Source: Dyella_B nitratireducens
GTDB lineage: Bacteria; Pseudomonadota; Gammaproteobacteria; Xanthomonadales; Rhodanobacteraceae
Length of the DNA: 64,000 nucleotides
Direction of reading: 5' to 3'
NCBI RefSeq assembly: GCF_049532905.1
Contig: NZ_CP064032.1
Location: 2,294,001 to 2,358,000, forward strand
Every line of letters starts with the position of its first letter. Position 1 is the stretch's first letter. The position numbers and the translations under genes are program-made. The notes beneath the pieces were generated by a model. It saw only the letters and a program-made list of their open reading frames with translations, made no database searches and had not been told where the DNA came from. Positions 35,392 to 44,599 of this stretch are shown here, piece after piece.

Positions 35392-35637
35392 GAGGTTACC
35401 CTGAGACGGAGTATGCCTATTCGCGGTCTCGCCAATGGGAAATGTGGATAAAGAATCCGATCACAGTCGAAATCCAAGAGAAAAGAAAAAGCAATAATCC
35501 AATCGTCTTCTGCCCTGTCAAGAATAGGAAAAAACCGATTCCCGCGAATGGAAATGTGTAAAGCCACAATCGAACGCCAAGAAATCGGCGCTCTTTAAAT
35601 ATCATAGTAAGATCAAATCTTTTCATGCTCAATTTTA
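35301..35637. repeat. 340-bp direct repeat, copy 2 (immunity cassette)
   Basis: Partner of 27648-27985. It begins at the Rhs1 start codon and ends two bases from the stop of Rhs2, so it spans the truncated RYW gene and the immunity-like gene. Confidence 0.85.
35417..35626 (-). CDS. Small two-helix membrane protein, putative immunity to Rhs2 tip
   Basis: 69 residues from the ATG at 35626, 12 bases after the Rhs2 stop. A basic N-terminus (MKRFDLTMIFKERR) is followed by two hydrophobic helices with a TGQKTIG loop, ending HISHWRDRE. A near-duplicate at 27764-27970 again follows a piece of the same RHS tip, so the tip and this gene travel together. That linkage is the main reason to call it an immunity protein acting in the inner membrane; no family name can be given. 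If so, the Rhs2 tip should act on or from the membrane or periplasm. Confidence 0.65.
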   Translation of the reverse strand: MKRFDLTMIFKERRFLGVRLWLYTFPFAGIGFFLFLTGQKTIGLLLFLFSWISTVIGFFIHISHWRDRE

Positions 35638-35638
35638 C

Positions 35639-38600
35639 TCAGCACTTGTGTTTAGGCTTTGGCTTGGGCGGCGGCCCTTTGCGTGCGCAATAAAAATGTG
35701 ATTTGCACACCATCATGCCACCCCATATGCCACCCCCGCCGCCTAGAAAACCCTTAGCAGCGGTTATTTGGCCACTGTCGGGGTCATACTGCAACGAGCC
35801 ACCTGCAGTAATCGCTTCTCCTCCATCGAAGCCAAAGTTAGCAGTTGTGGAATCACCATCACTTAGAGCTCCGTTGCCGACCGCAGCGGTCCCTCCCACT
35901 GCACCGCCAGCACCCATGGTGGTAGCCACCGATCCGCAAGTTGTCGCATAAAAACACATGTTCGGAGTCGTATCAGCGGCAAACCCCCATTCTCCTGATT
36001 CGCCAAAAATAGCTTCGTTTCCGGTTTCATTGATCCCCACGGAAATGTTCCCATATGTGGGATTGTCGACGTTCCAACCGCACGAACTCGGGTCAATTCT
36101 GCAAAACGTATCATCTAAACCAAGAGGATCAGTACCTGCAATCGGATTGCCCCCTACATAGGCATAGAAGCTTAGTTGTCCTCCGCCAAACGCGCTGGGA
36201 TCCTCGCTGATGAACCCACCCATCATGGGGCTGTAATAGCGCGCGCGGTAGTAGTAGAGCCCAGCCGTGTCAGCCTCCCTACCTGTGTACTGATACGGAT
36301 TCGTAAACCCCGTGGTCGTGTCGCTCGCTGTCACGTTCCCATATGGGTCATAACTGTACTTCTGCTTGATAGCGCCAGTTGGATCAATCAAAGCAATCGT
36401 GCTGTTGAGCAAGTCCGTCAGGAAGTAGGTTCGTCCCGTCACGTCGTTGCGTGCGAAGCGCTCGTCGATACCTAGCCCGACCAGAATCGGGTTGACCGTG
36501 CTGCCCTGCGTCTCCTGCACAGCATTGCTCCCGTCATACAGGAACTGTGTAGCAGTGCCCTGTATCGTCTTGCTGATACGCCTCCCCAGCGCGTCATAGA
36601 TGAAGCTCAGTGGGGCGTTACCGCCCTGACTGATCTGCGTAAGCTGATTGCGCGCATTCCACGTATACGTATTTGTGCCATCGCTGGTCAGATTGCCGTT
36701 GGCATCATAGGTGAGTGCTGCACCGTTGAAGCTCGTTTCCCGATCATTGAGATCGAACGTCGCCGGTTGCGTCGTTGCCATGGGCAACACGTCTGTCGCG
36801 AAAGTGCCGCCTTTGCTGACGATTCGCCCATCCGCGTCATAGCCATAGGTCAGGTTCCCCAGATTCGTACCATTGCCTTGGGTATACGTCAGCCCCGTCA
36901 ACTCACTGGCGGTGTCATACCCGTAGGCAACGCTGATGCCGTTAGGCAGCGTCAACGTCGTTCTATGGTTGTCTGCATCGTAAGCCAACTGCACCGTCTC
37001 GCTACCCTGCGTGATCGCCGTCAGGCGATTGGCGTTGTCGTAGCTGTAGTTGGCTGTTGCCTGGGCAGCGGCCGTCATGCTGATGCGCCTGCCGGCCGCA
37101 TCGTAGGTGTAGCTGATGCTGCCCTGCGGGTTACTGGTGCTTGTCACTCTGTCAAGGCCATCGTAGCCCCAATTCAACGTGCCACTGATCGAGTCGACGA
37201 GGCTTGTGAGGCGATTGCCAGCATCGTAACTGGACTGGATGCCGGAGCCATCTGCATAAGACACCAGGCTTCGACGGTTGAGCGCGTCATAGCTGATGTC
37301 CGTGACCTGCCCTTTGCGGTCGGTGTGCGTGAGCACGTTGCCCATGCCGTCATACGTCCACGACTCACTCTGGTTCATCGCGTCTGTGCGGGTGATTGGA
37401 TGGTTGCGGTTGTCGTAGGTGTATTGGACCACGCCGGTGTTGGGCAGCGTGACGCTCAACAGGTTGCCGTTGCCGTCGTAGTTCAGTGAGGTGGTCTGAT
37501 TGAGCGCATCGGTCCTGGACACCACGCGGTCGTTGGTGTCGTACTGGGTGAGTGTGACGTTACCCAAGGCATCGCGGATGGCGATGCGACGACCCAAGGT
37601 ATCCACCACATAGTTGGTGGTACGGTTCAGGGGATCAGTAGTGCTTTGAAGGTCATAGCCCTGGTAGGCAAACGTCACCGTATTGCCCAGTGCATCCCGG
37701 GTCGCCGTGGGCTGACCCGCACTGTTGCATTGAGTCGTCGTACTGTGGCCTAGTGGGTCGGTGACTTGGGTCAAGCAGCCGTTGGTATAACTGAAATTGA
37801 TCGCATGACCCAGCGGATCAGTCACCGACGCGAGCTGATTGTAGTCGCTGGTGTAGGTGAACTGGCTAGTGACCGCATTCGGTGTACCGGACAACCGGGT
37901 AACGCTCGTGACATTGCCCAATGCATCGTAGGTGTAAGCCGTGGTACGTCCCAGGGCATCCGTTTCACCATCAAGAAGACCCGATGGCTCGCGCTGATAA
38001 GTCGTCGTTTGGGCCAACGAGGTGCCGTAGGCCTGGGTGTCACTGCTGGGATAACTACTGACCGGATCGAACGCCACCTGTTCCTGGTTGCCGTTGGGAT
38101 CGGTCACGGTGGTCGTGGTGACGTTGTTATTGCTGTCTGTGGCGTAGGCAAACTGGTAGGCCGTGTTATCCGCGTACGTTTGCTTGGTCACCCTTCCATT
38201 GGTGTCGTACTGATTGGTGACCCACACATGACCGCGCCGGTCCTGCATGGTCAGCATGCGGTTGTTGCTGTCGTAGGTGTATTGCTCGGTGGTCTGATCG
38301 GGATAGGTGACCGTGGCCAGGCTGCCGGCACTGTTATAGGCATAGCCGATCGTGCGTCCACTGTTGTCGGTGGCGCTGGTGACGCGATTGCTGCTGTCGT
38401 AGTTGAAGGTGATGGTGCGACCACTGGGTGACACCATCTGCTGGATCAGGCCGCCGTTGTAGTTGAACTGGATCTGGTTGCCGTAGCGGTCCTGTATCCA
38501 CGACAGGGAATTGGGCACGTGGCGCGTGAAGGCGTACTGGGTGCCGTCCTTCATGGTGAGTATCCAGTGCGCCCCTAGTGGCGTGTTGTCCAGCAGGAAC

Positions 38601-40984
38601 TGGATGGTCGAGCCGTAGTAGGCCGAGTCGGTGCCCGTGTGCTCCCACACGGCACCGGTTAGCGGCCAGGTATCGTTGCCGCTGATCTGGTTGTAGGCAA
38701 TCCCTTCACCGCAGGGCAGCACCAACGACATGGCCGTGGTCACACCACCATTGGCCGCGCTCCACAAATGGATGCCGAAGTTGGCATTGCCACCGATGCC
38801 GAAGGCATGGGAATTGGAATCGGCCGAGGTGTAGGCGCGTGTGAGCGTCAGCGGCATCACATCATTGATGGCGAAGTCGTTCCATTCGTGGAACAGGATG
38901 CCGGTCTGCAAATCGATCGGTTGTCCTTTCTTGCAATTGTTCGGTTTTTTTGCATTGGGTGGATTGCCACTGCTCTGCGAAGCACCGGCACCCAATGCCC
39001 AAGCCAACGTCACACCCGGGTCCGGTGCCAGATGCTTCGTATCAGCCGTCACGTGCCCCGAGCCATACATCTGCCAACCTTCCTTGACGCTGTACACCCA
39101 AAAATCCGCCGGCGCACTGGCTTTAGCTTTGCCGTAGTTCGGATACACCACACGGATGCCCCGGGCCGCTTCGGGTGTAAGCCCCTGCACCACCGCATCA
39201 CCCGGCTGGATGGTGAAGTACATCGGAAAGTTGTCGGGCAGCGGGAACGGGGCGTGATCGACCGGCGTGGGTACCAACGCAATATGCGTCAGCACGTGGC
39301 CATGGCGGTCTTTGAACACTGCACCCGCGGGTACGTGCAATTCCAATCCCGGCATATCCGGGTGGGTCAGCACGACTTCGCGCGTGGTTGGCGTCGGCAG
39401 CGTGATTTCATCGCGCGGCAAAATGCGCGGCAGGTACATCACGAACGGCATGTGGCTGATGGCCTTGGCCTTCACGTCCGCACCCACGACGAAGCGGCCG
39501 TACTTCACCTCACCGTGGCTAGCCGAGGCGCCGTCCACGAGCAATTCGTCGCGGCCGGCCGGGATGTTGGACAGCACGAACACACCCTTTGCATCGGTGT
39601 GCACGGTGGTCTCGCCGATGCTCACTTCTGCGTTGACGACCGGGGTTTCGTCGATCTGCCGCACCTGGCCGATCAGCGCTGTCGTGCCCTTCGGTAACGC
39701 GGCTTCCAGTGCATGCGTATCGGGCAGATGCTGATAAGGAGCATAGAGGCGCCAGTGCGCACCGGTGAAATCGGGCGCATTGTTCTTGCCAGGATAAAAC
39801 GCACCATCACGCACAAAGCTGTGCGCGCGACACAAGCTATCGTCTGGGCAGGGTGCCGCATGATCGCCACCCGCCATTACGTAAAGCGGCGGCAGTGAGG
39901 AAGTAGCCGTCGTCTCTTCCGGCGCCGGCCGTCCACCGTGACCCGCCACCACCACGCCCGTGGCATCGGTACTCGCGGTCGTAAAGCCGACCGTGGTGTA
40001 AGGCATGGCCGCCCCTGTCGAGGTATGCAAGCCTTTCACGAACAGTGTGTAGCGCGAACCGGGATACAGGTCATCCGGCAATTGCACGAACGCCAAGCGG
40101 CCGCCCTCAGTGCCGATCACGTGCACACGTACCGTGCCTTCCGGTCCCAGCAACGTCACGCTGTGAGTATTCAGTTGCTTGAGATCGACCGGTACGGCAA
40201 AGCGCAACACCAAGGGGCCGTGAATGGAGGCTTGTTGGGTATCCGAGAGGGGACGGGTTTCAGCAATCAGCGACGCTAATGACGGTTTTGCGGTGGCAAG
40301 CTTTGACGAAACCTCCGGATGGAAGGTCCACGCATCATGCAACGGCTGCCCTTTGACATCGACACCGTTCTCGATGCGCACCGAGCCATCGGCCTGCAAC
40401 GTGGCGATCGCATCCATGCGCGGCACGTGGGTCTCCGGCAACGAGGTGGCTTGATGGGAGGCTTCCTGCCATACCACCGCCGTGGTAGCCGATGTGCCAT
40501 CGGACGACCAGCCACCCGTCATCAGCAACGTACCATCCGACAGCACCGTCAGTGTATGACCTGCACGTGCGGGCAAGCCCAAGGGGCCTGTGCGTACAAA
40601 ATGTTGCGTGTCGGGATTGAACCATTCGCCGCTATCGAGCAGGTGCCCCTGTGCATCGATACCGCCCCACAGTAATACCAAGCCGTTTGGCATGACGGTG
40701 ACGGAAGCAAAGCGGCGTATTTCCGGAAGCGGGAACGACAGGCGCTGATCACCATCGACGATAGCCCCCCTGCCTTGCGCACCATGAATTTCCAAGGTGC
40801 GGCCGTCCGGTAACAACGTGTGACTGACGTCAGCGGAGGCCGGCAATACATAGGTGTGACCGGCGCTGATGACTCGCTCCGGCGAGGTCGCAGGCGGCAA
40901 CGCCAAGGCAACCGCACTGAGCGCCGCTATGCCAAGGGCGCTCATGCTCCCCGTCCCAAACCATCCCTTCCATTGCGCCTTCAT
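35639..40984 (-). CDS. Exported RHS polymorphic-toxin-like protein (Rhs2)
   Basis: 1781 residues from ATG 40984 (GGGGAG seven bases upstream). Order: signal peptide 1-33; Kelch-like repeats to about 190 (VTVMPNGLVLLWGGID, LTVLSDGTLLMTGGW); an Ig-like SbsA-type domain near 240-345; a carboxypeptidase-regulatory-like module (NAEVSIGETTVHTDAKGVF); a DUF6531-like segment (GQPIDLQTGILFHEWNDF); YD repeats; an RHS core ending YYYRARYYSPMMGGFISEDP; and a 160-residue Gly-rich tip ending KPKPKHKC. RHS shells encapsulate and release C-terminal toxins. Delivery here appears Sec-dependent, since no VgrG, PAAR or T6SS gene is near. A cell-wall or adhesion role is the alternative. Confidence 0.88.
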   Translation of the reverse strand: MKAQWKGWFGTGSMSALGIAALSAVALALPPATSPERVISAGHTYVLPASADVSHTLLPDGRTLEIHGAQGRGAIVDGDQRLSFPLPEIRRFASVTVMPNGLVLLWGGIDAQGHLLDSGEWFNPDTQHFVRTGPLGLPARAGHTLTVLSDGTLLMTGGWSSDGTSATTAVVWQEASHQATSLPETHVPRMDAIATLQADGSVRIENGVDVKGQPLHDAWTFHPEVSSKLATAKPSLASLIAETRPLSDTQQASIHGPLVLRFAVPVDLKQLNTHSVTLLGPEGTVRVHVIGTEGGRLAFVQLPDDLYPGSRYTLFVKGLHTSTGAAMPYTTVGFTTASTDATGVVVAGHGGRPAPEETTATSSLPPLYVMAGGDHAAPCPDDSLCRAHSFVRDGAFYPGKNNAPDFTGAHWRLYAPYQHLPDTHALEAALPKGTTALIGQVRQIDETPVVNAEVSIGETTVHTDAKGVFVLSNIPAGRDELLVDGASASHGEVKYGRFVVGADVKAKAISHMPFVMYLPRILPRDEITLPTPTTREVVLTHPDMPGLELHVPAGAVFKDRHGHVLTHIALVPTPVDHAPFPLPDNFPMYFTIQPGDAVVQGLTPEAARGIRVVYPNYGKAKASAPADFWVYSVKEGWQMYGSGHVTADTKHLAPDPGVTLAWALGAGASQSSGNPPNAKKPNNCKKGQPIDLQTGILFHEWNDFAINDVMPLTLTRAYTSADSNSHAFGIGGNANFGIHLWSAANGGVTTAMSLVLPCGEGIAYNQISGNDTWPLTGAVWEHTGTDSAYYGSTIQFLLDNTPLGAHWILTMKDGTQYAFTRHVPNSLSWIQDRYGNQIQFNYNGGLIQQMVSPSGRTITFNYDSSNRVTSATDNSGRTIGYAYNSAGSLATVTYPDQTTEQYTYDSNNRMLTMQDRRGHVWVTNQYDTNGRVTKQTYADNTAYQFAYATDSNNNVTTTTVTDPNGNQEQVAFDPVSSYPSSDTQAYGTSLAQTTTYQREPSGLLDGETDALGRTTAYTYDALGNVTSVTRLSGTPNAVTSQFTYTSDYNQLASVTDPLGHAINFSYTNGCLTQVTDPLGHSTTTQCNSAGQPTATRDALGNTVTFAYQGYDLQSTTDPLNRTTNYVVDTLGRRIAIRDALGNVTLTQYDTNDRVVSRTDALNQTTSLNYDGNGNLLSVTLPNTGVVQYTYDNRNHPITRTDAMNQSESWTYDGMGNVLTHTDRKGQVTDISYDALNRRSLVSYADGSGIQSSYDAGNRLTSLVDSISGTLNWGYDGLDRVTSTSNPQGSISYTYDAAGRRISMTAAAQATANYSYDNANRLTAITQGSETVQLAYDADNHRTTLTLPNGISVAYGYDTASELTGLTYTQGNGTNLGNLTYGYDADGRIVSKGGTFATDVLPMATTQPATFDLNDRETSFNGAALTYDANGNLTSDGTNTYTWNARNQLTQISQGGNAPLSFIYDALGRRISKTIQGTATQFLYDGSNAVQETQGSTVNPILVGLGIDERFARNDVTGRTYFLTDLLNSTIALIDPTGAIKQKYSYDPYGNVTASDTTTGFTNPYQYTGREADTAGLYYYRARYYSPMMGGFISEDPSAFGGGQLSFYAYVGGNPIAGTDPLGLDDTFCRIDPSSCGWNVDNPTYGNISVGINETGNEAIFGESGEWGFAADTTPNMCFYATTCGSVATTMGAGGAVGGTAAVGNGALSDGDSTTANFGFDGGEAITAGGSLQYDPDSGQITAAKGFLGGGGGIWGGMMVCKSHFYCARKGPPPKPKPKHKC
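36120..39905. repeat. RHS body repeat, copy in Rhs2
   Basis: Direct-repeat partner of 31330-35150. Homology starts at SLPPLYVMAGG and ends just after the RHS core, at the DPxGL junction where the tips differ. Confidence 0.85.
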
Positions 40985-41054
40985 CACCAGCTCCCCAGAA
41001 ACGCTGCGGCTTGATTCCATATGTTCATCGAAATACCCGATCGCGCGGTGTTGG

Positions 41055-43784
41055 CTACTGCGCCGTCTCGGTCAACTGTGCACTCGCTGGTTCCCCATAA
41101 ACCGTGTAGACCACAAGGGTGTAAGTACCAGTGGCCGGAAGGTTTGGCAGGTTCAACGTGGTGCTCGCGCCGGTGCTGTCGAGATACGCATAGTGGTAGT
41201 CCGCCGTGATCGGACCTGTATCCGGACGGTACACGTTGACATACACATCCTGGCCTGCCGGCGTCGTGCTCACCGCCGACAAATTCAAGGTCACCGAGTC
41301 ACCCGTATTCGCGTTGAACGTCAGGCGCTCCGCTTGCCCTGCACTCAGATTGACCATAACGGGGGTGCCGCTCACCAACGCCGGCCCCACCACATCAGGC
41401 TGAAGCAACGCATTAAAGCTGATGGTGCCTCCACTGGGCACAGCCACGACGGAATAGGTTCCCGCTGCCAGATACCACAGGTGTTGCATGCAACTCGCAC
41501 CAGGATTCGACGGTGCGCATGAGAAGCTTGTTATCTGCGTTCCGGCTGCATTGAACACGGATACATTGAAGGAACCACTGACATTATTGAACGTCAGATC
41601 GAGGTTGTCGCCTAGGTTCGCGGTGAATGAAAGATAGGCGTTCTGACCGGCGACTGTGGTGGCATAACTCTGCGGCGTGCCGGTTGAAGGTAGCGTCTGC
41701 ACCCCACTCGTTATTGACGTGAGTTGCGCACTCGCTGGTTCCCCATAAACCGTGTAGACCACAAGGGTGTAAGTACCAGTGGCTGGAAGGTTTGACAGAT
41801 TCAACGTCGTGCTCGCACCGGTGCTATCGAGGTATGAATAGTGGTTGTCCGTCGTAATGGGGCCTGTGTCCGGGCGATACACGTTGACATACACATACTG
41901 GCCTGCAGGCGTTGTGCTCACTGCCGACAAATTCAAAGTCACCGAGTCACCCGCATTCGCGTTGAACGTCAGCCGCTCCGCCTGCCCTGCACTCAGATTG
42001 ACCGTTACCGGGGTACCGGACACTAACGCCGGCCCCACCACATCGGGCTGAAGCAGCACACTGAAGCTGATGGTGCCTCCAGTGGGTACAGCCACGACGG
42101 AATAGGTCCCCGCTGCCAGATACCACAGGTGTTGCATGCAACTCGCACCAGGGTTCGACGGCGCGCATGAGAAGCTTGTTATCTGCGTTCCGGCTGCATT
42201 GAACACGGTCACATTGAAGGAACCACTGACGTTATTGAACGTCAGATCCAGGTTGTCGCCCAGGTTGGCTGTGAATGACAGGTAGGCGTTCTCACCGGAG
42301 ATCGTGGTGGCATAACTTTGCGGTGTGTCGGTTGGAAGCAGCGTCCCAGCCGCACTCGGGATCATCTCCACTTGCATCGTTCCTGTCACGCCGCCACCTG
42401 GCGCGATCACAATCTGATATGTCCCGCTTGTCGGCAAATTGCCGAGATTGATCAAACCCGTACTCGCCGTCGACGTACTGGTATAGCTCGCGCCGCTCGG
42501 CGTATATACGGTATAGGTCACTGCTTGGTTGGCCGGTGACGTGGTGGTATTCACCACGTCGAATGCCAGCGACTCCCCTGCCGTCGCCTGGAACAGTACG
42601 CGCTGGCTTTGCGCGGGTACCGTTGTAACCACTGTCGCCGGCACGCTAGGCGTCAGTGCCTGATTGGTCTGCACCATCACCGTCAACTGTGCCCCCGCTG
42701 TATCCGGCTGGAAGGTCGCCAGATAAGTACCGTTGCCGCTGAGCTGAGGTAAGTGGATCGACGGTGACGCGGTTGAGACGGTGCCTGACAGGATCACCTG
42801 ATTACCTGGCGCGTAAATCGTATAGGCGATATTGCTTGCCGTGGTGACGATATTGCTCGCCTGCAGGCTTAGCCAGCTGCCTGCAGTCGCGCTGAATAGC
42901 ACCGCACCCGTCTGACCGGCTGCCCCGATGTTCAGATTGACCGAAGCCCCATCGACGGTGGTATTGCCGCTACTCACCACGCTTGCTGCGCTGATCCCAG
43001 CGGGCAGAACAAGGATAGGAGCCGGACTCGATGCCTGTCCGTATGCTGTTTGTGCCACGACATAGCCGCTCGTGCCCGTACTCGGCACGACGAATTGCAA
43101 TTGGGCATCGGATGCAGCCGACAATGTAACGTCGTTCCCCGCCATTTGAACCACTGTTTGCCCAGGTAACGGATCCAGGTGCGTACCGGTCACGGTCACT
43201 GTCCCGCCCACCGCCACGATGGCGGGACTGACCTGGCTGATGGTGGGAGGTACCCCGGTATCGTCGACCTCGAATGGCGTGGCGCTGCTTGCTGTTTGAC
43301 CGTTGACGGTCACGCTGATCGGCCCCGTCGTCGCACCGTTGGGAACGTTGACCACTAATTGGGTGGCCGAAGCGGAAAGTATCGTCGCCGCCGTGCCGTT
43401 GAAGCTCACACTGTCGTTGGCCGCACTGCTGCTGAAACCCTGGCCTTCGAGGGTAACCTCCGTGCCAGCTACGCCATGCATGGGTATAAAGGCAAAGATC
43501 GCCAGTTGTCCGGGCGACAGCGCCGAACTGATCTGATTGGTGTGCCCCAGGGGGTTGTAGCCGTACTGAACGCTGGTGCCGCTATTCGCGGTGACTGCCA
43601 CAACGCGGCCGTTGGCGTCATAGACGTAGCTGGTTGATTGTGCACTGGCTTCGCTCATGCCAAGCACGGCGCTGCATAGCAGCCAAAAGACCAAGACAAG
43701 CAAATGTCGCCCTGATCGGCATCCCCATCTCAAGCCAAAGCGACGGTTCTGGCCCTTAACTGCTCCGCAGTGCTGCAACTCCAT
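41055..43784 (-). CDS. Exported TIG/IPT-domain protein with duplicated beta-sandwich modules
   Basis: About 909 residues from ATG 43784 (AGGGA upstream; a GTG two codons earlier is possible). A long basic start leads to a signal peptide (LLVLVFWLLCSAVLG, cleavage near ASAQS). Mature protein: one YD-like repeat (TSYVYDANGRVVAVTANSG), two IPT/TIG domains at about 78-250 (GVAGTEVTLEGQGFSS; GGTVTVTGTHLDPLPGQ), then PPC-like beta sandwiches. The last two, about 216 residues each, are near-identical tandem copies. It is 70 bases ahead of Rhs2 on the same strand. In related bacteria such modules precede RHS repeats in one polypeptide, so it is probably the surface partner of Rhs2. Confidence 0.8.
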   Translation of the reverse strand: MELQHCGAVKGQNRRFGLRWGCRSGRHLLVLVFWLLCSAVLGMSEASAQSTSYVYDANGRVVAVTANSGTSVQYGYNPLGHTNQISSALSPGQLAIFAFIPMHGVAGTEVTLEGQGFSSSAANDSVSFNGTAATILSASATQLVVNVPNGATTGPISVTVNGQTASSATPFEVDDTGVPPTISQVSPAIVAVGGTVTVTGTHLDPLPGQTVVQMAGNDVTLSAASDAQLQFVVPSTGTSGYVVAQTAYGQASSPAPILVLPAGISAASVVSSGNTTVDGASVNLNIGAAGQTGAVLFSATAGSWLSLQASNIVTTASNIAYTIYAPGNQVILSGTVSTASPSIHLPQLSGNGTYLATFQPDTAGAQLTVMVQTNQALTPSVPATVVTTVPAQSQRVLFQATAGESLAFDVVNTTTSPANQAVTYTVYTPSGASYTSTSTASTGLINLGNLPTSGTYQIVIAPGGGVTGTMQVEMIPSAAGTLLPTDTPQSYATTISGENAYLSFTANLGDNLDLTFNNVSGSFNVTVFNAAGTQITSFSCAPSNPGASCMQHLWYLAAGTYSVVAVPTGGTISFSVLLQPDVVGPALVSGTPVTVNLSAGQAERLTFNANAGDSVTLNLSAVSTTPAGQYVYVNVYRPDTGPITTDNHYSYLDSTGASTTLNLSNLPATGTYTLVVYTVYGEPASAQLTSITSGVQTLPSTGTPQSYATTVAGQNAYLSFTANLGDNLDLTFNNVSGSFNVSVFNAAGTQITSFSCAPSNPGASCMQHLWYLAAGTYSVVAVPSGGTISFNALLQPDVVGPALVSGTPVMVNLSAGQAERLTFNANTGDSVTLNLSAVSTTPAGQDVYVNVYRPDTGPITADYHYAYLDSTGASTTLNLPNLPATGTYTLVVYTVYGEPASAQLTETAQ
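41075..41722. repeat. 648-bp tandem repeat in TIG protein gene, unit 2
   Basis: Matches 41723-42370 at an offset of exactly 648 bases (216 codons), for example GCACTCGCTGGTTCCCCATA at 41080 and again at 41728. Substitutions are few, so the duplication is recent or kept uniform by conversion. Confidence 0.85.
41723..42370. repeat. 648-bp tandem repeat in TIG protein gene, unit 1
   Basis: Upstream partner (in coding sense) of the 41075-41722 unit. Each unit encodes one SYATT...NAYLSFTANLGDNLDL beta-sandwich plus the following Thr-rich domain. Confidence 0.85.
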
Positions 43785-43907
43785 ACGCACGTCCCTTATG
43801 CCGCCTGGTCACGAATGGCTGGCTTGATGTAATGCGATGCCCTTGAATAGGCGCCCCTTGTCCGTGGCGGTATAGACGCGTCGCGGGCATGACCTTTGTG
43901 TATACCA

Positions 43908-43934
43908 TCACAAAATGGCGTGACGATTTTGTGA
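43908..43934. promoter_or_regulatory. Candidate operator and promoter for the RHS operon
   Basis: TCACAAAAT and ATTTTGTGA form a perfect 9-bp inverted repeat with a 9-base spacer, about 125 bases upstream of the TIG gene in the divergent region 43785-44058. Reading leftward, TCGTCA, 16 bases, then TATACA overlaps the dyad and could be the -35/-10 pair. A dimeric repressor is the likely reader; its identity is unknown. Confidence 0.55.
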
Positions 43935-44058
43935 AGAAACACCCAGTAGCCATCACATCCACGCATAAGCTTTAATGCGCAGCGAAGTGCATGAAGACGC
44001 ATGGATTCGATCCCGAGTCCATTCACAGGGGTAGCGCCATTTCTTAATGAGGGAACAC

Positions 44059-44568
44059 ATGACTCGGTCAGGATTGCTTGTAGGCGTGGGAGCCTTGGCA
44101 GTGGCGGTGGCAGGGTGCAACCACTCGGCGTCTTCCAATGGTGGCGCTTCGAATACCAATGCATCGCCTCCGGCTGGCCCGGCCAAGCCGGCGGCCACGG
44201 CGGATGAAAACACCTGGGGTAACTATCTTGCCCAGCAAGGCAAGCTGCACGGCAAGGATGTGGGCATGCGGCCATACATCTACGTGATTCCTGCTGGCGA
44301 CAGCGTGGCAGCCAATGATCGGCGCCAGAATGAAACGGATTCGATCGTGCACAGCATCGGACCGATTCTGATGCCGGGTGGCATGCTGATTGTGGGTGGA
44401 CCGGATGCGAAGCAGACCACCGTGTTCATCACAAACCTTTCCAAGCAGCTGAAAGCGGATGTGATGAAGGGTATTGTCGTGATGGTCGTGAGCGATGCGT
44501 CCGAGCAATCGGCTGATACGGCAGCGCTCAAACCCAGTGCCGCAACCGTGCGCTTTGTGACGATGTAG
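44059..44568 (+). CDS. Putative lipoprotein
   Basis: 169 residues from the ATG at 44059 (GAGGGA six bases upstream); the frame also opens four codons earlier. Signal GLLVGVGALAVAVAGC gives a good lipobox with Cys near 20. A Ser/Asn/Pro-rich linker is followed by a compact domain (MRPYIYVIPAGDSVAAND, GGMLIVGGPDAKQTT, MKGIVVMVVSDASEQ) I cannot place in a family. The stop is 31 bases before a di-haem peroxidase gene on the same strand, so the two probably form an operon in the envelope. Confidence 0.65.
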   Translation: MTRSGLLVGVGALAVAVAGCNHSASSNGGASNTNASPPAGPAKPAATADENTWGNYLAQQGKLHGKDVGMRPYIYVIPAGDSVAANDRRQNETDSIVHSIGPILMPGGMLIVGGPDAKQTTVFITNLSKQLKADVMKGIVVMVVSDASEQSADTAALKPSAATVRFVTM

Positions 44569-44599
44569 ATAGCCTATCCGTCACAGGAGAACGTGCAGG

